Origin: Microbispora oryzae
GTDB taxonomy: Bacteria; Actinomycetota; Actinomycetes; Streptosporangiales; Streptosporangiaceae
Direction: 5' to 3'
Assembly: GCF_017896165.1 (NCBI RefSeq)
Contig: NZ_JAFCNB010000003.1
Coordinates: forward strand, 372,001-436,000
DNA length: 64,000 nucleotides
Positions 1-8,484 of the stretch are shown one piece after another. The notes under the pieces are model-generated. The model was given only the letters and a program-made list of their open reading frames with translations. It did no database searches and was not told where the DNA came from. The translations under genes and the position numbers were made by a program. Numbering within the stretch: the first letter of the stretch is position 1; every line of letters starts with the position of its first letter.

Positions 1-1
1 G

Positions 2-208
2 AACTGGTTCGGCCCGATGGGCACCGCACCGGCCGCGCGGGGCCTGGGCGTGGGCCGGACGCTGCTGCGCCGCTGCCTGGCCGAGCAGGCCGCCGCCGGG
101 CTCCGGCAGGTCGAGATCGGCTGGGTGGGCCCGCTGCGCTTCTACTCGCGCGCGGTCGCCGCGCGGGCCGGGCGCGTCTTCTGGCTCTACCGCCGCCGTC
201 TGGACTGA
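2..208 (+). CDS. GNAT-family N-acetyltransferase, C-terminal part only
   Basis: The reading frame is open at the left edge of the window, so only the last 68 residues are visible. The segment RGLGVGRTLLRRCL matches the acetyl-CoA pyrophosphate-binding motif (R/Q-x-x-G-x-G/A) followed by its helix, and the Phe-Tyr pair (RFYSR) that follows is where GNAT proteins usually have the aromatic residue close to the acetyl donor. The substrate cannot be told from this part. It reads toward murQ with a 77-base gap, so it is probably a separate transcription unit. The ATG at 17 is internal to the domain and is not the true start. Confidence 0.75.
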   Translation, partial: NWFGPMGTAPAARGLGVGRTLLRRCLAEQAAAGLRQVEIGWVGPLRFYSRAVAARAGRVFWLYRRRLD

Positions 209-240
209 ACCCGGAGCCGCCGACGCCGAGCCCGCGAACC

Positions 241-269
241 GTGAATCCGCGCACCACTCAACGATTCAC
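241..269. promoter_or_regulatory. Inverted repeat upstream of murQ
   Basis: GTGAATC (241-247) and GATTCAC (263-269) are perfect 7-base arms 15 bases apart, ending 16 bases before the murQ ATG. The position is that of an operator near the transcription start. MurQ genes are often controlled by an RpiR-type repressor (MurR), but no such gene is in the window, so the binding protein is unknown. Confidence 0.4.
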
Positions 270-285
270 TCCACGATGAGGAACC

Positions 286-1194
286 ATGACGCAACCACTC
301 GCCGCTCTGGCCACCGAACAGAGCGATCCCCGTTACAGCCGGATCGACACGCTCTCCACCGAGGAGATCGCGCGGCTCATGAACGAGGCCGACGCGACCG
401 TGCCCGCGGCCGTGGGCAGGGCGATCCCGGCGATCTCCGCCGCCGTCGACGGCGTCGCCGAGCGCATGGCCAGGGGCGGGCGGCTCCTCTACGTGGGCGC
501 CGGCACGTCCGGGCGGCTGGCCGTGCTCGACGCCTCCGAGTGCCCCCCGACCTACGGCACCGACCCCGAACTCGTCCAGGGCATCATCGCCGGCGGCGAG
601 ACCGCGCTGGTCCGGTCGGTCGAGGGCGCCGAGGACGACGCCGAGGCGGGCGCCGCCGTGATCCGAGAGAAGGAGACGGGCCCGCTCGACTCGGTCGTGG
701 GCGTCTCCGCGAGCGGCCGGGCGCCGTACGTCGTCGCCGCCGTGACGGAGGCCCGCCGGCGCGGCGCGCTGACCGTCGGTCTCGCCTGCAACACGGGCAC
801 CCCACTGGCGGCGGCGGCCGAGCTGGCCGTCGAGGTGATCGTGGGGCCGGAGGTGGTGACCGGCTCGACCCGGCTCAAGGCGGGGACGGCCCAGAAGCTG
901 GTGCTCAACATGATCTCCACGATCACCATGATCAAGAGTGGCCGGACGTACGGGAACCACATGGTCGACGTGGTGGCGAGCAACTCCAAGCTCGTCGACC
1001 GGGCGGCCCGCATCGTCGCCGACATCACCGGCGCGCCGCTGCCCCGTGCCCGCGAGGTGCTGGAGGAGGCGGGCCGCGACGTGAAGACCGCCGTCGTCAT
1101 GATCGAGCGTGGCCTGGCGCCGGACGACGCCCGCGCGCTCCTCGCCGCCCACGGCGACCGCCTGGCCGGAGCGCTCCGGGACGACCGGGGATGA
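286..1194 (+). CDS. murQ: N-acetylmuramic acid 6-phosphate etherase MurQ
   Basis: MurQ cleaves the lactyl ether of MurNAc-6-phosphate to give GlcNAc-6-phosphate and D-lactate during peptidoglycan recycling in the cytoplasm. The 302-residue product has the usual family length. Its SIS sugar-phosphate isomerase fold shows the phosphate-binding loop GAGTSGRLAVLDASECPPTYG broken over residues 69-89, the second loop GVSASGRAPYV, and the TRLKAGTAQKL segment typical of MurQ. The start ATG follows GAGGAA by a few bases. The stop overlaps the start of the next gene (ATGA), so the two are translationally coupled. A phosphotransferase or kinase that would supply the substrate is not visible next to it. 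Confidence 0.95.
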   Translation: MTQPLAALATEQSDPRYSRIDTLSTEEIARLMNEADATVPAAVGRAIPAISAAVDGVAERMARGGRLLYVGAGTSGRLAVLDASECPPTYGTDPELVQGIIAGGETALVRSVEGAEDDAEAGAAVIREKETGPLDSVVGVSASGRAPYVVAAVTEARRRGALTVGLACNTGTPLAAAAELAVEVIVGPEVVTGSTRLKAGTAQKLVLNMISTITMIKSGRTYGNHMVDVVASNSKLVDRAARIVADITGAPLPRAREVLEEAGRDVKTAVVMIERGLAPDDARALLAAHGDRLAGALRDDRG

Positions 1195-2285
1195 TGTCCG
1201 GGATGCCGTCGGGGATGCTGGAGGACGTGCTGCGGGCGGCGGTGCCCGGGGTGGCGTCCGCCGCCGTCGCCGTGATCGCCCTCGACGGCCGGGTGGCGGC
1301 CCGCGCCGCGGTGGGCGAGGCGGTGCGGTACGGCGGCCCCGGCGAGGACACGTTGCTGCCCCGGCGGCCGCAGGTCGCGTTCGACTCGGTCTTCGACCTC
1401 GCGTCGATCACCAAGGTGTTCACGACCGCCGTCCTGCTGGCCCTGACCGAGGACGGCCGCATCGACCTGGACGCCCCGGTCGCGGTCTGGCTGCCCGGCC
1501 GGTTCGGCGACCGGCCGGAGATCACCGTACGGCACCTGCTGACGCACACCTCCGGCCTGCCCGCGAGCAACCGGGTGGGCGGCGAACCGGAGGAGGACCG
1601 GTGGCGGCTGGTGCTGTCCACGCCCGCCGCGTTCCCGCTCGGCACGCACGTGTACTCCGACGTCGGGATGATCACGGCCGGACGGGTCGCGGAACTGGCC
1701 GGCGGCGCCCCCCTCGACGTGCTGCTGCGGGAGCGGATCACGGCGCCGCTCGGCCTGGCCGACACCCGGTACCGCCCTCTCACGGCCGCGGGCCAGCCCG
1801 TTCCGCTGTCGCGGATCGTCGCGACCGAGTTCAAGCCCGAGCGGCCCGGTCCTGGATGCGTACGGGGTGAGGTGCACGACGAGACCTGCCACGCGCTCGG
1901 CGGCGTCACGGGTCACGCCGGGATCTTCTCCACGGCCGCCGACCTGCTCCGCTTCGGGGAGATGCTGCGGGCCGGAGGCGAGGGCGTGCTCGCGCCGTCG
2001 TCGGTCGCCGAGATGCTGCGCGACCAGGGCGTGACGGGCGCCGCCTACCGTCAGGGGCTCGGTGTCCGGATCGGCGACCCGGCCATCGTGGGGCCGCTCG
2101 GCGACGCCTTCGGCCACTCGGGCTTCACCGGGACGTCGCTCGTCGTCGATCCCGGGCTCGGGCTGACCGCGGTGCTGCTGACCAACAACGTCCATCCGTC
2201 GCGCGGCCGGCCCGGCATCCGCGCTCTCCGCTCGGCCGTGGCCGCCGAGGCGCTCGCCCACGCCGCCCGCTCCCCGGCGCCCTGA
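1191..2285 (+). CDS. Beta-lactamase-family serine hydrolase in the murQ operon
   Basis: This 364-residue protein is a class C beta-lactamase/esterase-fold serine hydrolase. The catalytic S-x-x-K is S72-I-T-K75, the Y-x-N-like element is YSD near residue 146, and HSGFTG near residue 310 stands for the K-T-G triad. The N terminus (MMSGMPSGMLEDVL) carries no signal peptide, so it is predicted to be cytoplasmic. Bacillus subtilis also places a penicillin-binding-protein-like hydrolase (YbbE/AmlB) in its murQ operon, which suggests a role in breaking down recovered muropeptides; that role is inference. The ATG at 1191 overlaps the murQ stop; ATG codons at 1203 and 1215 are alternative starts. Confidence 0.85.
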   Translation: MMSGMPSGMLEDVLRAAVPGVASAAVAVIALDGRVAARAAVGEAVRYGGPGEDTLLPRRPQVAFDSVFDLASITKVFTTAVLLALTEDGRIDLDAPVAVWLPGRFGDRPEITVRHLLTHTSGLPASNRVGGEPEEDRWRLVLSTPAAFPLGTHVYSDVGMITAGRVAELAGGAPLDVLLRERITAPLGLADTRYRPLTAAGQPVPLSRIVATEFKPERPGPGCVRGEVHDETCHALGGVTGHAGIFSTAADLLRFGEMLRAGGEGVLAPSSVAEMLRDQGVTGAAYRQGLGVRIGDPAIVGPLGDAFGHSGFTGTSLVVDPGLGLTAVLLTNNVHPSRGRPGIRALRSAVAAEALAHAARSPAP

Positions 2286-2356
2286 TCCCGCCCCGCCGCT
2301 GCTAACGTTCCCGCCGGGTACGGCACCAGGAGTCGCGCGGCGGAGGAGGAGATGCC

Positions 2357-2665
2357 ATGTCCGTGATCGTGGCCTTCAGCGTCACACCGATCGGCGTGGG
2401 TGAGGACGTCGGGGAGATCGTGGCGGAGGCCGTCCGGGTGGTCCGCGCGTCGGGCCTGCCCAACCGGACGGACGCGATGTTCACCACCATCGAGGGCGGC
2501 ACGTGGGACGAGGTGCTCGCCGTGGTGCGGGACGCGGTCGCCGCGGTCGAGGCGCGTGCGCCCCGCGTCAGCGTGGTCATCAAGGGCGACGCGCGGGCCG
2601 GGGAGGGCCGCCTGGAGACGAAGGTCGCCACGGTGGAGCGCCACCTCGCCGGCGGCCCCTCGTGA
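2357..2665 (+). CDS. MTH1187-family thiamine-binding protein
   Basis: The 102-residue product has the ferredoxin-like alpha/beta fold of the MTH1187/YkoF group: an opening strand [17 protein letters not shown], a central [11 protein letters not shown] turn, and a closing strand [12 protein letters not shown]. Members bind thiamine or related pyrimidines and usually form tetramers. A strong ribosome binding site (GGAGGAGGAG) lies 5 bases before the ATG. Its stop overlaps the GTG start of the YjbR-like gene, so the two are coupled. No thiamine biosynthesis genes are nearby, so whether it senses or carries thiamine here is open. Confidence 0.85.
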   Translation: MSVIVAFSVTPIGVGEDVGEIVAEAVRVVRASGLPNRTDAMFTTIEGGTWDEVLAVVRDAVAAVEARAPRVSVVIKGDARAGEGRLETKVATVERHLAGGPS

Positions 2666-3036
2666 TCACTGTCGAGGACGTGCGCCGGATCGCCATGGCC
2701 CTGCCCAGGACCGAGGAGAAGCTGGTCAGGGACAGGGTGACGTTCCGGGTGGGCCGGATCGTCTACATCGCGGTCGCGCCTGACGAGAAGTCGATGGGCT
2801 TCGCGTTCCCGAAGGAGGAACGGGCCGCGCTCGTCGCGGCGGAGCCGGACACGTTCTTCATGCCCCGCCCGTCCGACGAGCGCTACAACTGGGTCCGGGT
2901 GTGGCTGGGCGCGATCGGCGCGGCCGAACTGCGGGAGATCGTGGTCGAGGCGTGGCGGATGGCCGTCCCGAAGCGGGTGGCCGCCGCCCACCTCGGCGCC
3001 ACGGGCGGCGAGGTGGGCGGCCCGGATACGGCGTGA
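2662..3036 (+). CDS. MmcQ/YjbR family protein
   Basis: The 124-residue product opens with the [16 protein letters not shown] segment typical of YjbR/MmcQ proteins, continues with a [19 protein letters not shown] strand pair, and contains the [17 protein letters not shown] region near residue 75. These proteins have a double-wing fold; some are described as DNA-binding, but no biochemical role is firmly known. The start is the GTG at 2662, which overlaps the stop of the thiamine-binding gene (GTGA). A longer upstream frame exists but would overlap that gene almost entirely and is not believable. Confidence 0.8.
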   Translation: MITVEDVRRIAMALPRTEEKLVRDRVTFRVGRIVYIAVAPDEKSMGFAFPKEERAALVAAEPDTFFMPRPSDERYNWVRVWLGAIGAAELREIVVEAWRMAVPKRVAAAHLGATGGEVGGPDTA

Positions 3037-3057
3037 CGTCCTCCTTGGAGGCGCCCG

Positions 3058-3759
3058 TCAGGGGAACCGCACCTCCTGGCCTGAGGCGAGGGCCTCGCGG
3101 GAGAGCCGGTCGGCGGCGCGGGTCGTCTCCGGCAGCCGGTGCCGGGGAGTGAGGGCCAGCACGTTGCCGCAGGCGGTGCCCAGGTCGACCCGGTGACCGG
3201 AGGAGACGAAGACCGGCTTGACGCCGTCCCGCGTCCGCAGTACCCGCCCGACCACCTCGCCGTCGAGGACGAGGTCGCTCGACGACCCCCTGGACGGCCC
3301 CGGCTCCGCGAAGGCCCCGACGAACGCCGTCTTTCCCACGCCTATCGTTGGCAGATCGGTGAGGACGCCCAGATGACAGGCGAGGCCGAACCGGCGCGGG
3401 TGGGCCACACCGTATCCGTCGCAGACGATCAGCTCTGGCGTCGTCCGCAGCCGTTCCAGAGCCTCGACGAGGCTCGGCAGTTCGCGGAAGGCGAGCAGCC
3501 CCGGCACATAGGCGAACGCCGGCCGTCCCGGCACGGCCACCTGCTCGATCACCTGGAGGGTGGCGCCGTCGAGCACGACCACCGCCGCGGCGAGACGATC
3601 GCCCGCGTAGGCGACGTCGACTCCGGCGATGGTGGACGGATGGCGCGGGCCGGGGCCGTCCAGGTCGAGGCGGGCGCGCAGCGTCTCCTGGGCCGCCTCG
3701 GCCTCCTCGACGTCGGACGGCCACGTGAGGGGAGCGGACAGCTTCACACTCGCGACCAT
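3058..3759 (-). CDS. nfi: Endonuclease V (deoxyinosine 3' endonuclease)
   Basis: Endonuclease V nicks DNA (and in some organisms RNA) next to deaminated adenine (inosine) and starts alternative excision repair. The 233-residue product has the RNase-H-like fold with its metal-binding acidic residues: D48 in AGVDVAYAG, the wedge motif FAYVPGLLAFRE that contacts the lesion, ELIVCDGYGVAHPRRFGLACHLG with the second acidic site, and GVGKTAFVG followed by the Lys/His region ending GHRVDL. Length is normal. The ATG has a GGAG eight bases upstream. It converges with the YjbR gene (22-base gap) and lies 15 bases downstream of terC on the same strand, so it may be co-transcribed with terC. Confidence 0.93.
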   Translation of the reverse strand: MVASVKLSAPLTWPSDVEEAEAAQETLRARLDLDGPGPRHPSTIAGVDVAYAGDRLAAAVVVLDGATLQVIEQVAVPGRPAFAYVPGLLAFRELPSLVEALERLRTTPELIVCDGYGVAHPRRFGLACHLGVLTDLPTIGVGKTAFVGAFAEPGPSRGSSSDLVLDGEVVGRVLRTRDGVKPVFVSSGHRVDLGTACGNVLALTPRHRLPETTRAADRLSREALASGQEVRFP

Positions 3760-3774
3760 AAGCCCCGCTCCGGG

Positions 3775-4713
3775 TCAGCGTTTCACGGCGGGGCGGGCGG
3801 CCGGCGAACGGCTGGACAGCAGGCTGGTGACGATCGACGCGGCCAGGCAGCCGGCGATCACCGTCAGCGACAGCCAGATCGGGACCTTGTACACGTCCGT
3901 GAGCAGCATCTTCGCCCCGACGAGCACCAGGATCGCGGCCAGGCCGTACCGGAGGTGGACGAACCGGTGCATGGCGCCGGCCAGCAGGAAGTACATGGCG
4001 CGCAGGCCCAGGATGGCGAACGCGTTGGAGGTGAAGACCAGGAAGACGTCGGTGGTCACGGCGAAGATCGCCGGAATGGAGTCGACCGCGAAGACGATGT
4101 CGGTGGTCTCGACGGCCAGGAGCACCGCCAGCAGGGGAGTGGCGGTCAGCCGGCCGTTCTCCCTGATGAAGAATCGCGTGCCGTGGAAGCGGCCGGCGAT
4201 CGGGATCACCCGGCGCATCCCCCGCAGCAGCGGGTTGCGGTCGGGGTGGACCTCGACGGCGGAGTGCCGGGCCATCTTGACGCCGGTGTAGAGGAGGAAC
4301 GCCCCGAAGATGTAGAGCACCCAGTGGAAGTTCTGGATCAGCACGGCGCCTGCCCCGATGAACACGGCGCGGAAGACCAGGGCGCCGAGCACGCCGTAGA
4401 ACAGCACCCGGTGCTGGAGCTCCCGGGGCACGGCGAAGAAGCCGAACAGCAGGGCGAACACGAAGACGTTGTCGACCGCGAGGGACTTCTCGATCAGATA
4501 ACCGGCCAGGTACTGCCCGCCGGCGTCGGGGCCCAGCGTCCACCAGACCACGCCGCCGAAACCGAGCCCGAGGGTGACCCACACTCCCGACCACATCAGC
4601 GCCTCGCGGAAGCCGACGACATGCGCCCGGCGATGGGCGAACAGGTCGATCGCGAGCATGAGCAGGATGACCGCGAGGACCGCGGCCCAAGCCCACAGCG
4701 GGACATTCGACAT
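3775..4713 (-). CDS. TerC/Alx-family integral membrane protein (metal exporter type)
   Basis: The 312-residue product has about nine hydrophobic segments and both TerC signature blocks: SLAVDNVFVFALLF near residue 72 and VETTDIVFAVDSIPAIFAVT near residue 196, whose acidic residues lie inside membrane helices. TerC proteins were named for tellurite resistance; the Alx and MeeF/YceF-like members export or handle manganese. The start chosen is the ATG at 4713 because a GGAGG sits six bases before it; the TTG at 4719 lies inside that spacing. A probable manganese riboswitch precedes it, which supports a manganese role. Confidence 0.9.
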   Translation of the reverse strand: MSNVPLWAWAAVLAVILLMLAIDLFAHRRAHVVGFREALMWSGVWVTLGLGFGGVVWWTLGPDAGGQYLAGYLIEKSLAVDNVFVFALLFGFFAVPRELQHRVLFYGVLGALVFRAVFIGAGAVLIQNFHWVLYIFGAFLLYTGVKMARHSAVEVHPDRNPLLRGMRRVIPIAGRFHGTRFFIRENGRLTATPLLAVLLAVETTDIVFAVDSIPAIFAVTTDVFLVFTSNAFAILGLRAMYFLLAGAMHRFVHLRYGLAAILVLVGAKMLLTDVYKVPIWLSLTVIAGCLAASIVTSLLSSRSPAARPAVKR

Positions 4714-4754
4714 CGTCAACCTCCGTTCCCGCGCATGGGCGGGTCTGGGCGGGT

Positions 4755-4875
4755 CGACGGTCTCCCCGGGCCGGCACGGCGGGCGGCCTCTCCGCGCCGG
4801 GCCGCCGTCGGAGACGGCCGTGATGACGACGCTGGAGCGTGGCGGGTACTCCCCCTCGAACTACTCCCCAGTATT
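4755..4875 (-). promoter_or_regulatory. Probable yybP-ykoY (manganese) riboswitch ahead of terC
   Basis: Read on the minus strand, the leader begins ACTGGGGAGTAG (from about 4873), which carries the invariant GGGGAGTA loop of this riboswitch class. After about 90 bases it ends in GGGGAGACCGT (to about 4755), matching the AGACC element that closes the three-way junction; ACTGG and CC-GT can pair as helix P1 with one bulge. A CGTCGTCA tract sits between them, in the region where many members have a similar GUCA tract. The terC start lies 42 bases further on. A TerC family gene is the commonest partner of this riboswitch in bacteria. A covariance-model search would settle it. Confidence 0.7.
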
Positions 4876-4894
4876 CACGAAATGAGCGCTGATT

Positions 4895-6187
4895 TCACGA
4901 ACCCCAGCCCGGCCGCCTCCGTTGGGCGGCGGTGGCCAGGGCGGCCCCGGCCGACAGCGCGGCGGCGAAGCCGATCATGGCCGGCAGCGGTCCGGCGTAC
5001 TCGGCGGCGACGCTGAACAGGATGACCGGCAGGCCCATGCCCACATAGGAGACCACGAAGAACACGGCCAGCACACCGGCCCGGGACGCCGGCGCGGCCA
5101 CCCGCCCGGCCTCGCCGACACCTGCCTTGAACAGCAGGCCGGCGGCGGCCCCGGCGATCGCCGACGCGACGAGATAGAGCCACAGCATCGGGTGACCCAG
5201 CGAGACGGCGACCAGGGCCAGGCCCACGGGAAGCAGCACGACGCCCGTGACCGGTGGGCGCCGGGCGGTGACGCGGCCCGCCCCGAGCTGGGCGACGGCC
5301 GAGGCCAGGAACGTCACGAAGCCCGGCAGGGCGCCCGCGAACGGAGACGAGATGCCCAGCCGATCGTGGATCATGACGGCGCCCAGCGAGGAGAACAGCC
5401 CGAACGTCGCGAAGGCCGCGGCCCCCAGGCCGCCCGCGGCGGCGAAGCCCCACCCGCCCTCGGGCCGCAGGGCGAAGCGGGCCGGCCGCTCCCGGGCCGG
5501 CGCGCGCGTCCCGACCGTCTCGGGGCCGCCCGCGACCAGCGCGAGCAGGACCGCCAGCGCGACGGCGAAGGCGCCCTGTACGGAGACGAGGGGTCGAGGA
5601 GCCCACTGGGCGACGACCCCGGCGACGAGCGGGCCGAGGGCCAGCCCGCCGAGGTTCGCGACGGTCGCCACCAGGGCCGGTACGGCGGAGCCACGCCGGT
5701 CCGGGTACGCGAGGGCGTGCAGGTCCGTGATGTACGTGGTCGCGGTGGACGCCATCAGTCCGAGGGCCAGGCCGGTCATCAGGCGTCCGATCAGCAGGCC
5801 GGGCAGCGCCGGCCACAGGAGCAGGACCAGTGCGGACGCGATGGCGACCAGCAGCGCCGGGATGATCACACGGCGCCGCCCGTACCGGTCGGACAGGTGG
5901 CCGAGGACCAGGAAACTCACCGCGGCGCCCACCACGAGGAGGGCGAAGGCGATGGTCACGGTGGTCGGCCCGAAGCCGTCCCGCGCCTCGTACAGGGGCC
6001 ACAACGGGGTGGGCGCGGTGCCGAACCCCATCTGCGCCGCGAACGCGGCGGCCGTGAACCAGAAGGCGGCGCGTGGGGAGAGACCGCGGGGGAAGAGGCG
6101 ATGCTGGGAGAGGCCGCGTAGGGAGAGGCGGCCCCCGCGCTCGCGGGACCTCCGCTCTCCGGCACGTGAGGACGTGACGACGGGCAT
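4895..6187 (-). CDS. MFS transporter, probable drug or metabolite exporter
   Basis: The 430-residue product shows twelve hydrophobic segments in two halves and the MFS motif A between helices 2 and 3 (GHLSDRYGRRRVI, near residue 95). The first forty residues are basic and hydrophilic, with an imperfect repeat (RGLSQHR.. / RGLSPRAA) before helix 1. The substrate is not evident. It is divergent from the LysR-type regulator at 6270 with only 82 bases between them, the standard arrangement for a regulator controlling its neighbour. The ATG is preceded by GGGGG rather than a full ribosome binding site; a downstream start near residue 36 is possible. Confidence 0.88.
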   Translation of the reverse strand: MPVVTSSRAGERRSRERGGRLSLRGLSQHRLFPRGLSPRAAFWFTAAAFAAQMGFGTAPTPLWPLYEARDGFGPTTVTIAFALLVVGAAVSFLVLGHLSDRYGRRRVIIPALLVAIASALVLLLWPALPGLLIGRLMTGLALGLMASTATTYITDLHALAYPDRRGSAVPALVATVANLGGLALGPLVAGVVAQWAPRPLVSVQGAFAVALAVLLALVAGGPETVGTRAPARERPARFALRPEGGWGFAAAGGLGAAAFATFGLFSSLGAVMIHDRLGISSPFAGALPGFVTFLASAVAQLGAGRVTARRPPVTGVVLLPVGLALVAVSLGHPMLWLYLVASAIAGAAAGLLFKAGVGEAGRVAAPASRAGVLAVFFVVSYVGMGLPVILFSVAAEYAGPLPAMIGFAAALSAGAALATAAQRRRPGWGS

Positions 6188-6269
6188 GCCCCCAGACTGG
6201 CCGCGGACAGGCGATCACGTCCAACGACCGTTGATGCTCGGAACTATCAGGAAATGTGATGATGGTGCG

Positions 6270-7175
6270 ATGGAACTGCGTCACCTGGAGTACTTCCTCG
6301 CCGTCGCCGAGGAACTCAACTTCACCCGGGCGTCCCGGAGGCTGCACGTCGTGCAGTCCGGCGTGTCGGCGGCCATCCGGACGCTCGAACGCGACCTCGG
6401 AGTGACGCTGTTCGAGCGCACGTCGCAGCGGGTGGCGCTGTCGGAGGCCGGGGCGGCGCTGCTGCCCGAGGCCCGTGCCGTGCTCGACGCGGCCCGGACG
6501 GCGCGCGAGACCGTGCAGGCCGTCGGCGCGGGAGTGCGGGGCACCGTCGACATCGGCACGATGACCGCGGTGCCCGGCCTCGACGTCCCGGCGCTACTGG
6601 GGCGGTTCCACCGGGAGCATCCCGGCATCACCGTGCGGCTGCGGATCGCCAGGAGCGGCTCGGCGGGGCTGGCGCAGGCGCTGGCCGAGGGCGAGCTCGA
6701 CGTGGCCTTCCTGTCGCTGCCCGGCCGGCCGCCGGGGCTCGTGCTGCGCGACCTCGCGTCGGTCCCGCTCAGGCTCGTGGTGCCGGCCTGTCATCCGCTG
6801 GCGGGAGAGCGGAGCGTTCCGCTGGCCCGGCTGGCCGACGAGGAGTTCATCGACTTCCCGCCCGGCTACGGCAATCGCGCCGTGGTCGACCGGGCGTTCG
6901 CGGCCGCGGCGGTGGAGCGGCGGGTCACCTTGGAGGTCGCGGACATGGTCACCGCCTCGGCCTTCGTCCGGCACGGCCTCGGCGTGGCCTTCCTGCCGGA
7001 GTTCGTCGCCTCCGCCGAGCCGGACCTGTGCCTGCTGCCGGTGGCGGACGCCTCCCTGTGCTGGTCGATGTCGGTGGCCGTGCCCGCGGCCCGGCGGCAG
7101 AGCGCGGCCGTACGGGCGCTCCTCGACCTGGTCGACGACGAGATGGGGCGTCCCTGCGGCGAGAAACGGGCGTGA
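6270..7175 (+). CDS. LysR-type transcriptional regulator
   Basis: The 301-residue product has the LysR winged-helix domain at residues 1-60 (MELRHLEYFLAVAEELNFTR, then the recognition helix VVQSGVSAAIRTLE and LFERTSQRVALSEAG), a linker helix, and a periplasmic-binding-protein-like effector domain from about residue 88 to the end. It is divergent from the MFS gene at 6187 and probably regulates it. The class V aminotransferase 88 bases downstream, with its own dyad at 7220-7236, may be a second target. The effector is unknown. Confidence 0.92.
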   Translation: MELRHLEYFLAVAEELNFTRASRRLHVVQSGVSAAIRTLERDLGVTLFERTSQRVALSEAGAALLPEARAVLDAARTARETVQAVGAGVRGTVDIGTMTAVPGLDVPALLGRFHREHPGITVRLRIARSGSAGLAQALAEGELDVAFLSLPGRPPGLVLRDLASVPLRLVVPACHPLAGERSVPLARLADEEFIDFPPGYGNRAVVDRAFAAAAVERRVTLEVADMVTASAFVRHGLGVAFLPEFVASAEPDLCLLPVADASLCWSMSVAVPAARRQSAAVRALLDLVDDEMGRPCGEKRA

Positions 7176-7219
7176 ACCTGACGGGGCGGTTGCGCAACCG
7201 GCAAAGGGAGCGTGACCCT

Positions 7220-7236
7220 GTATAGGCGATCTATAC
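7220..7236. promoter_or_regulatory. Dyad GTATAG-N5-CTATAC before the class V aminotransferase
   Basis: Perfect 6-base arms separated by GCGAT, an unusually AT-rich patch in this DNA, lying 27 bases ahead of the GTG start at 7263. It could be an operator (LysR or GntR type) or include the -10 region. Its presence argues against the GTG at 7212 being the real start. Confidence 0.45.
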
Positions 7237-7262
7237 CGCGAAATCGATCCGGGGAGACGGGT

Positions 7263-8432
7263 GTGGGAATCGACGTCGAGAAGGCGCGGGCCGACACGGC
7301 CGGTTGTGAGCAGGTCGTCCACTTCAACAACGCAGGTGCGTCGCTGCCGCCACGGCCGGTGATGGACGCCGTGGTCCGCTACCTGCGGATGGAGGAACGG
7401 CTCGGCGGCTACGAGGTGGAGGCCGCCGAGTGGGGCCGCCTGGAGCACGCCTACGAGGCGCTGGCCCGTCTCGTGGGCGCGGGCCCGGACGAGATCGCCG
7501 TCGTGGAGAACGCGACGCGTGCCTGGGACATGGCCTTCTACTCGCTCCGCTGGAAGGAGGGCGACCGCGTCCTCACGACGGCCGCCGAGTACGCCAGCAA
7601 CGTCATCCCGTTCCTGCAGATCGCCCGCCGCCACGGAGTACGGGTCGACGTCGTGCCCGCCGACGCGAGCGGGGCGCCGTCGGTCGAGGCGCTGGAGTCG
7701 ATGATCGACGACCGGGTCAAGCTGATCGCCCTCACCCACGTGCCGACCCAGGGCGGGCTGGTGAGCCCGGCCGCCGAGATCGGACGGGTGGCCAGGCGGG
7801 CCGGTATCACGTATCTGCTCGACGCCTGCCAGTCGGTGGGCCAGTTACGGGTGGACGTGCGGGAGATCGGCTGCGACCTGCTCTCCGCGACCGGCCGTAA
7901 GTTCCTGCGCGGGCCGCGCGGCACCGGCTTCCTGTACTGCTCCCGCCGGATCCTCGACTCCCTGGAGCCCCCGTTCCTCGACCTGCACGCCGCGCCGTGG
8001 ACCTCGGCCGGCTCGTACACGGTCAGGGACGACGCGCGGCGGTTCGAATCCTGGGAGGGCTACCGGGCCGGGAAGATCGGGCTCGCGGTGGCGGCCGACT
8101 ACGCCTGCGACCTGGGCCTCGACGCGATCGAGGAGCGGATCACCGGCCTCGGCGAGGGACTCCGGGAGCGGCTGCGGGCGGTGCCCGGGGTGAGCGTGCA
8201 CGATCAGGGGACCCGCCGGTGCGGCATCGTCACGTTCACGGTGGCCGGGCACGACAGCGCCGACGTGGTCGCCCTGCTGCGCGAGCGGGGGATCAACGTG
8301 TCGGTGTCGCGGCCCGGCTCCGCGCGGTGGGACTTCGAGGCCCGCGGGCTGCCGCCCATGGTGCGGGCCTCCGTCCACTACTACAACACCGAGGACGAGC
8401 TGGACCGGCTCTGCGCCGCCCTGCCCGCCTGA
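7263..8432 (+). CDS. Class V aminotransferase / cysteine desulfurase-like PLP enzyme
   Basis: The 389-residue product is a fold-type I PLP enzyme. It shows the N-terminal substrate segment VHFNNAGASLPP, the PLP-phosphate region VENATRAW, the LLDACQSVGQL block holding the PLP-ring Asp and Gln, and the Schiff-base lysine K213 in SATGRKFLRGPRG. There is no mobile Cys loop of the NifS type in the usual place, so a desulfurase function is doubtful; a broader aminotransferase or lyase is more likely. GTG 7263 was chosen because GGGGAG lies six bases upstream; an upstream GTG at 7212 has poor spacing and would include a dyad. Confidence 0.85.
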   Translation: MGIDVEKARADTAGCEQVVHFNNAGASLPPRPVMDAVVRYLRMEERLGGYEVEAAEWGRLEHAYEALARLVGAGPDEIAVVENATRAWDMAFYSLRWKEGDRVLTTAAEYASNVIPFLQIARRHGVRVDVVPADASGAPSVEALESMIDDRVKLIALTHVPTQGGLVSPAAEIGRVARRAGITYLLDACQSVGQLRVDVREIGCDLLSATGRKFLRGPRGTGFLYCSRRILDSLEPPFLDLHAAPWTSAGSYTVRDDARRFESWEGYRAGKIGLAVAADYACDLGLDAIEERITGLGEGLRERLRAVPGVSVHDQGTRRCGIVTFTVAGHDSADVVALLRERGINVSVSRPGSARWDFEARGLPPMVRASVHYYNTEDELDRLCAALPA

Positions 8433-8484
8433 CCTCCGGCCCGGGGCCGCGGAAAGCAGGTCGGAACGGGCCGGAACAGGCTGG

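Noticed and set aside
552..2261. A 569-codon open frame on the minus strand across murQ and the hydrolase gene
   Set aside because: It is an antisense shadow of two genes with clear families; its product is Arg/Gly/His-rich without domains. Such long shadows are normal at this G+C.
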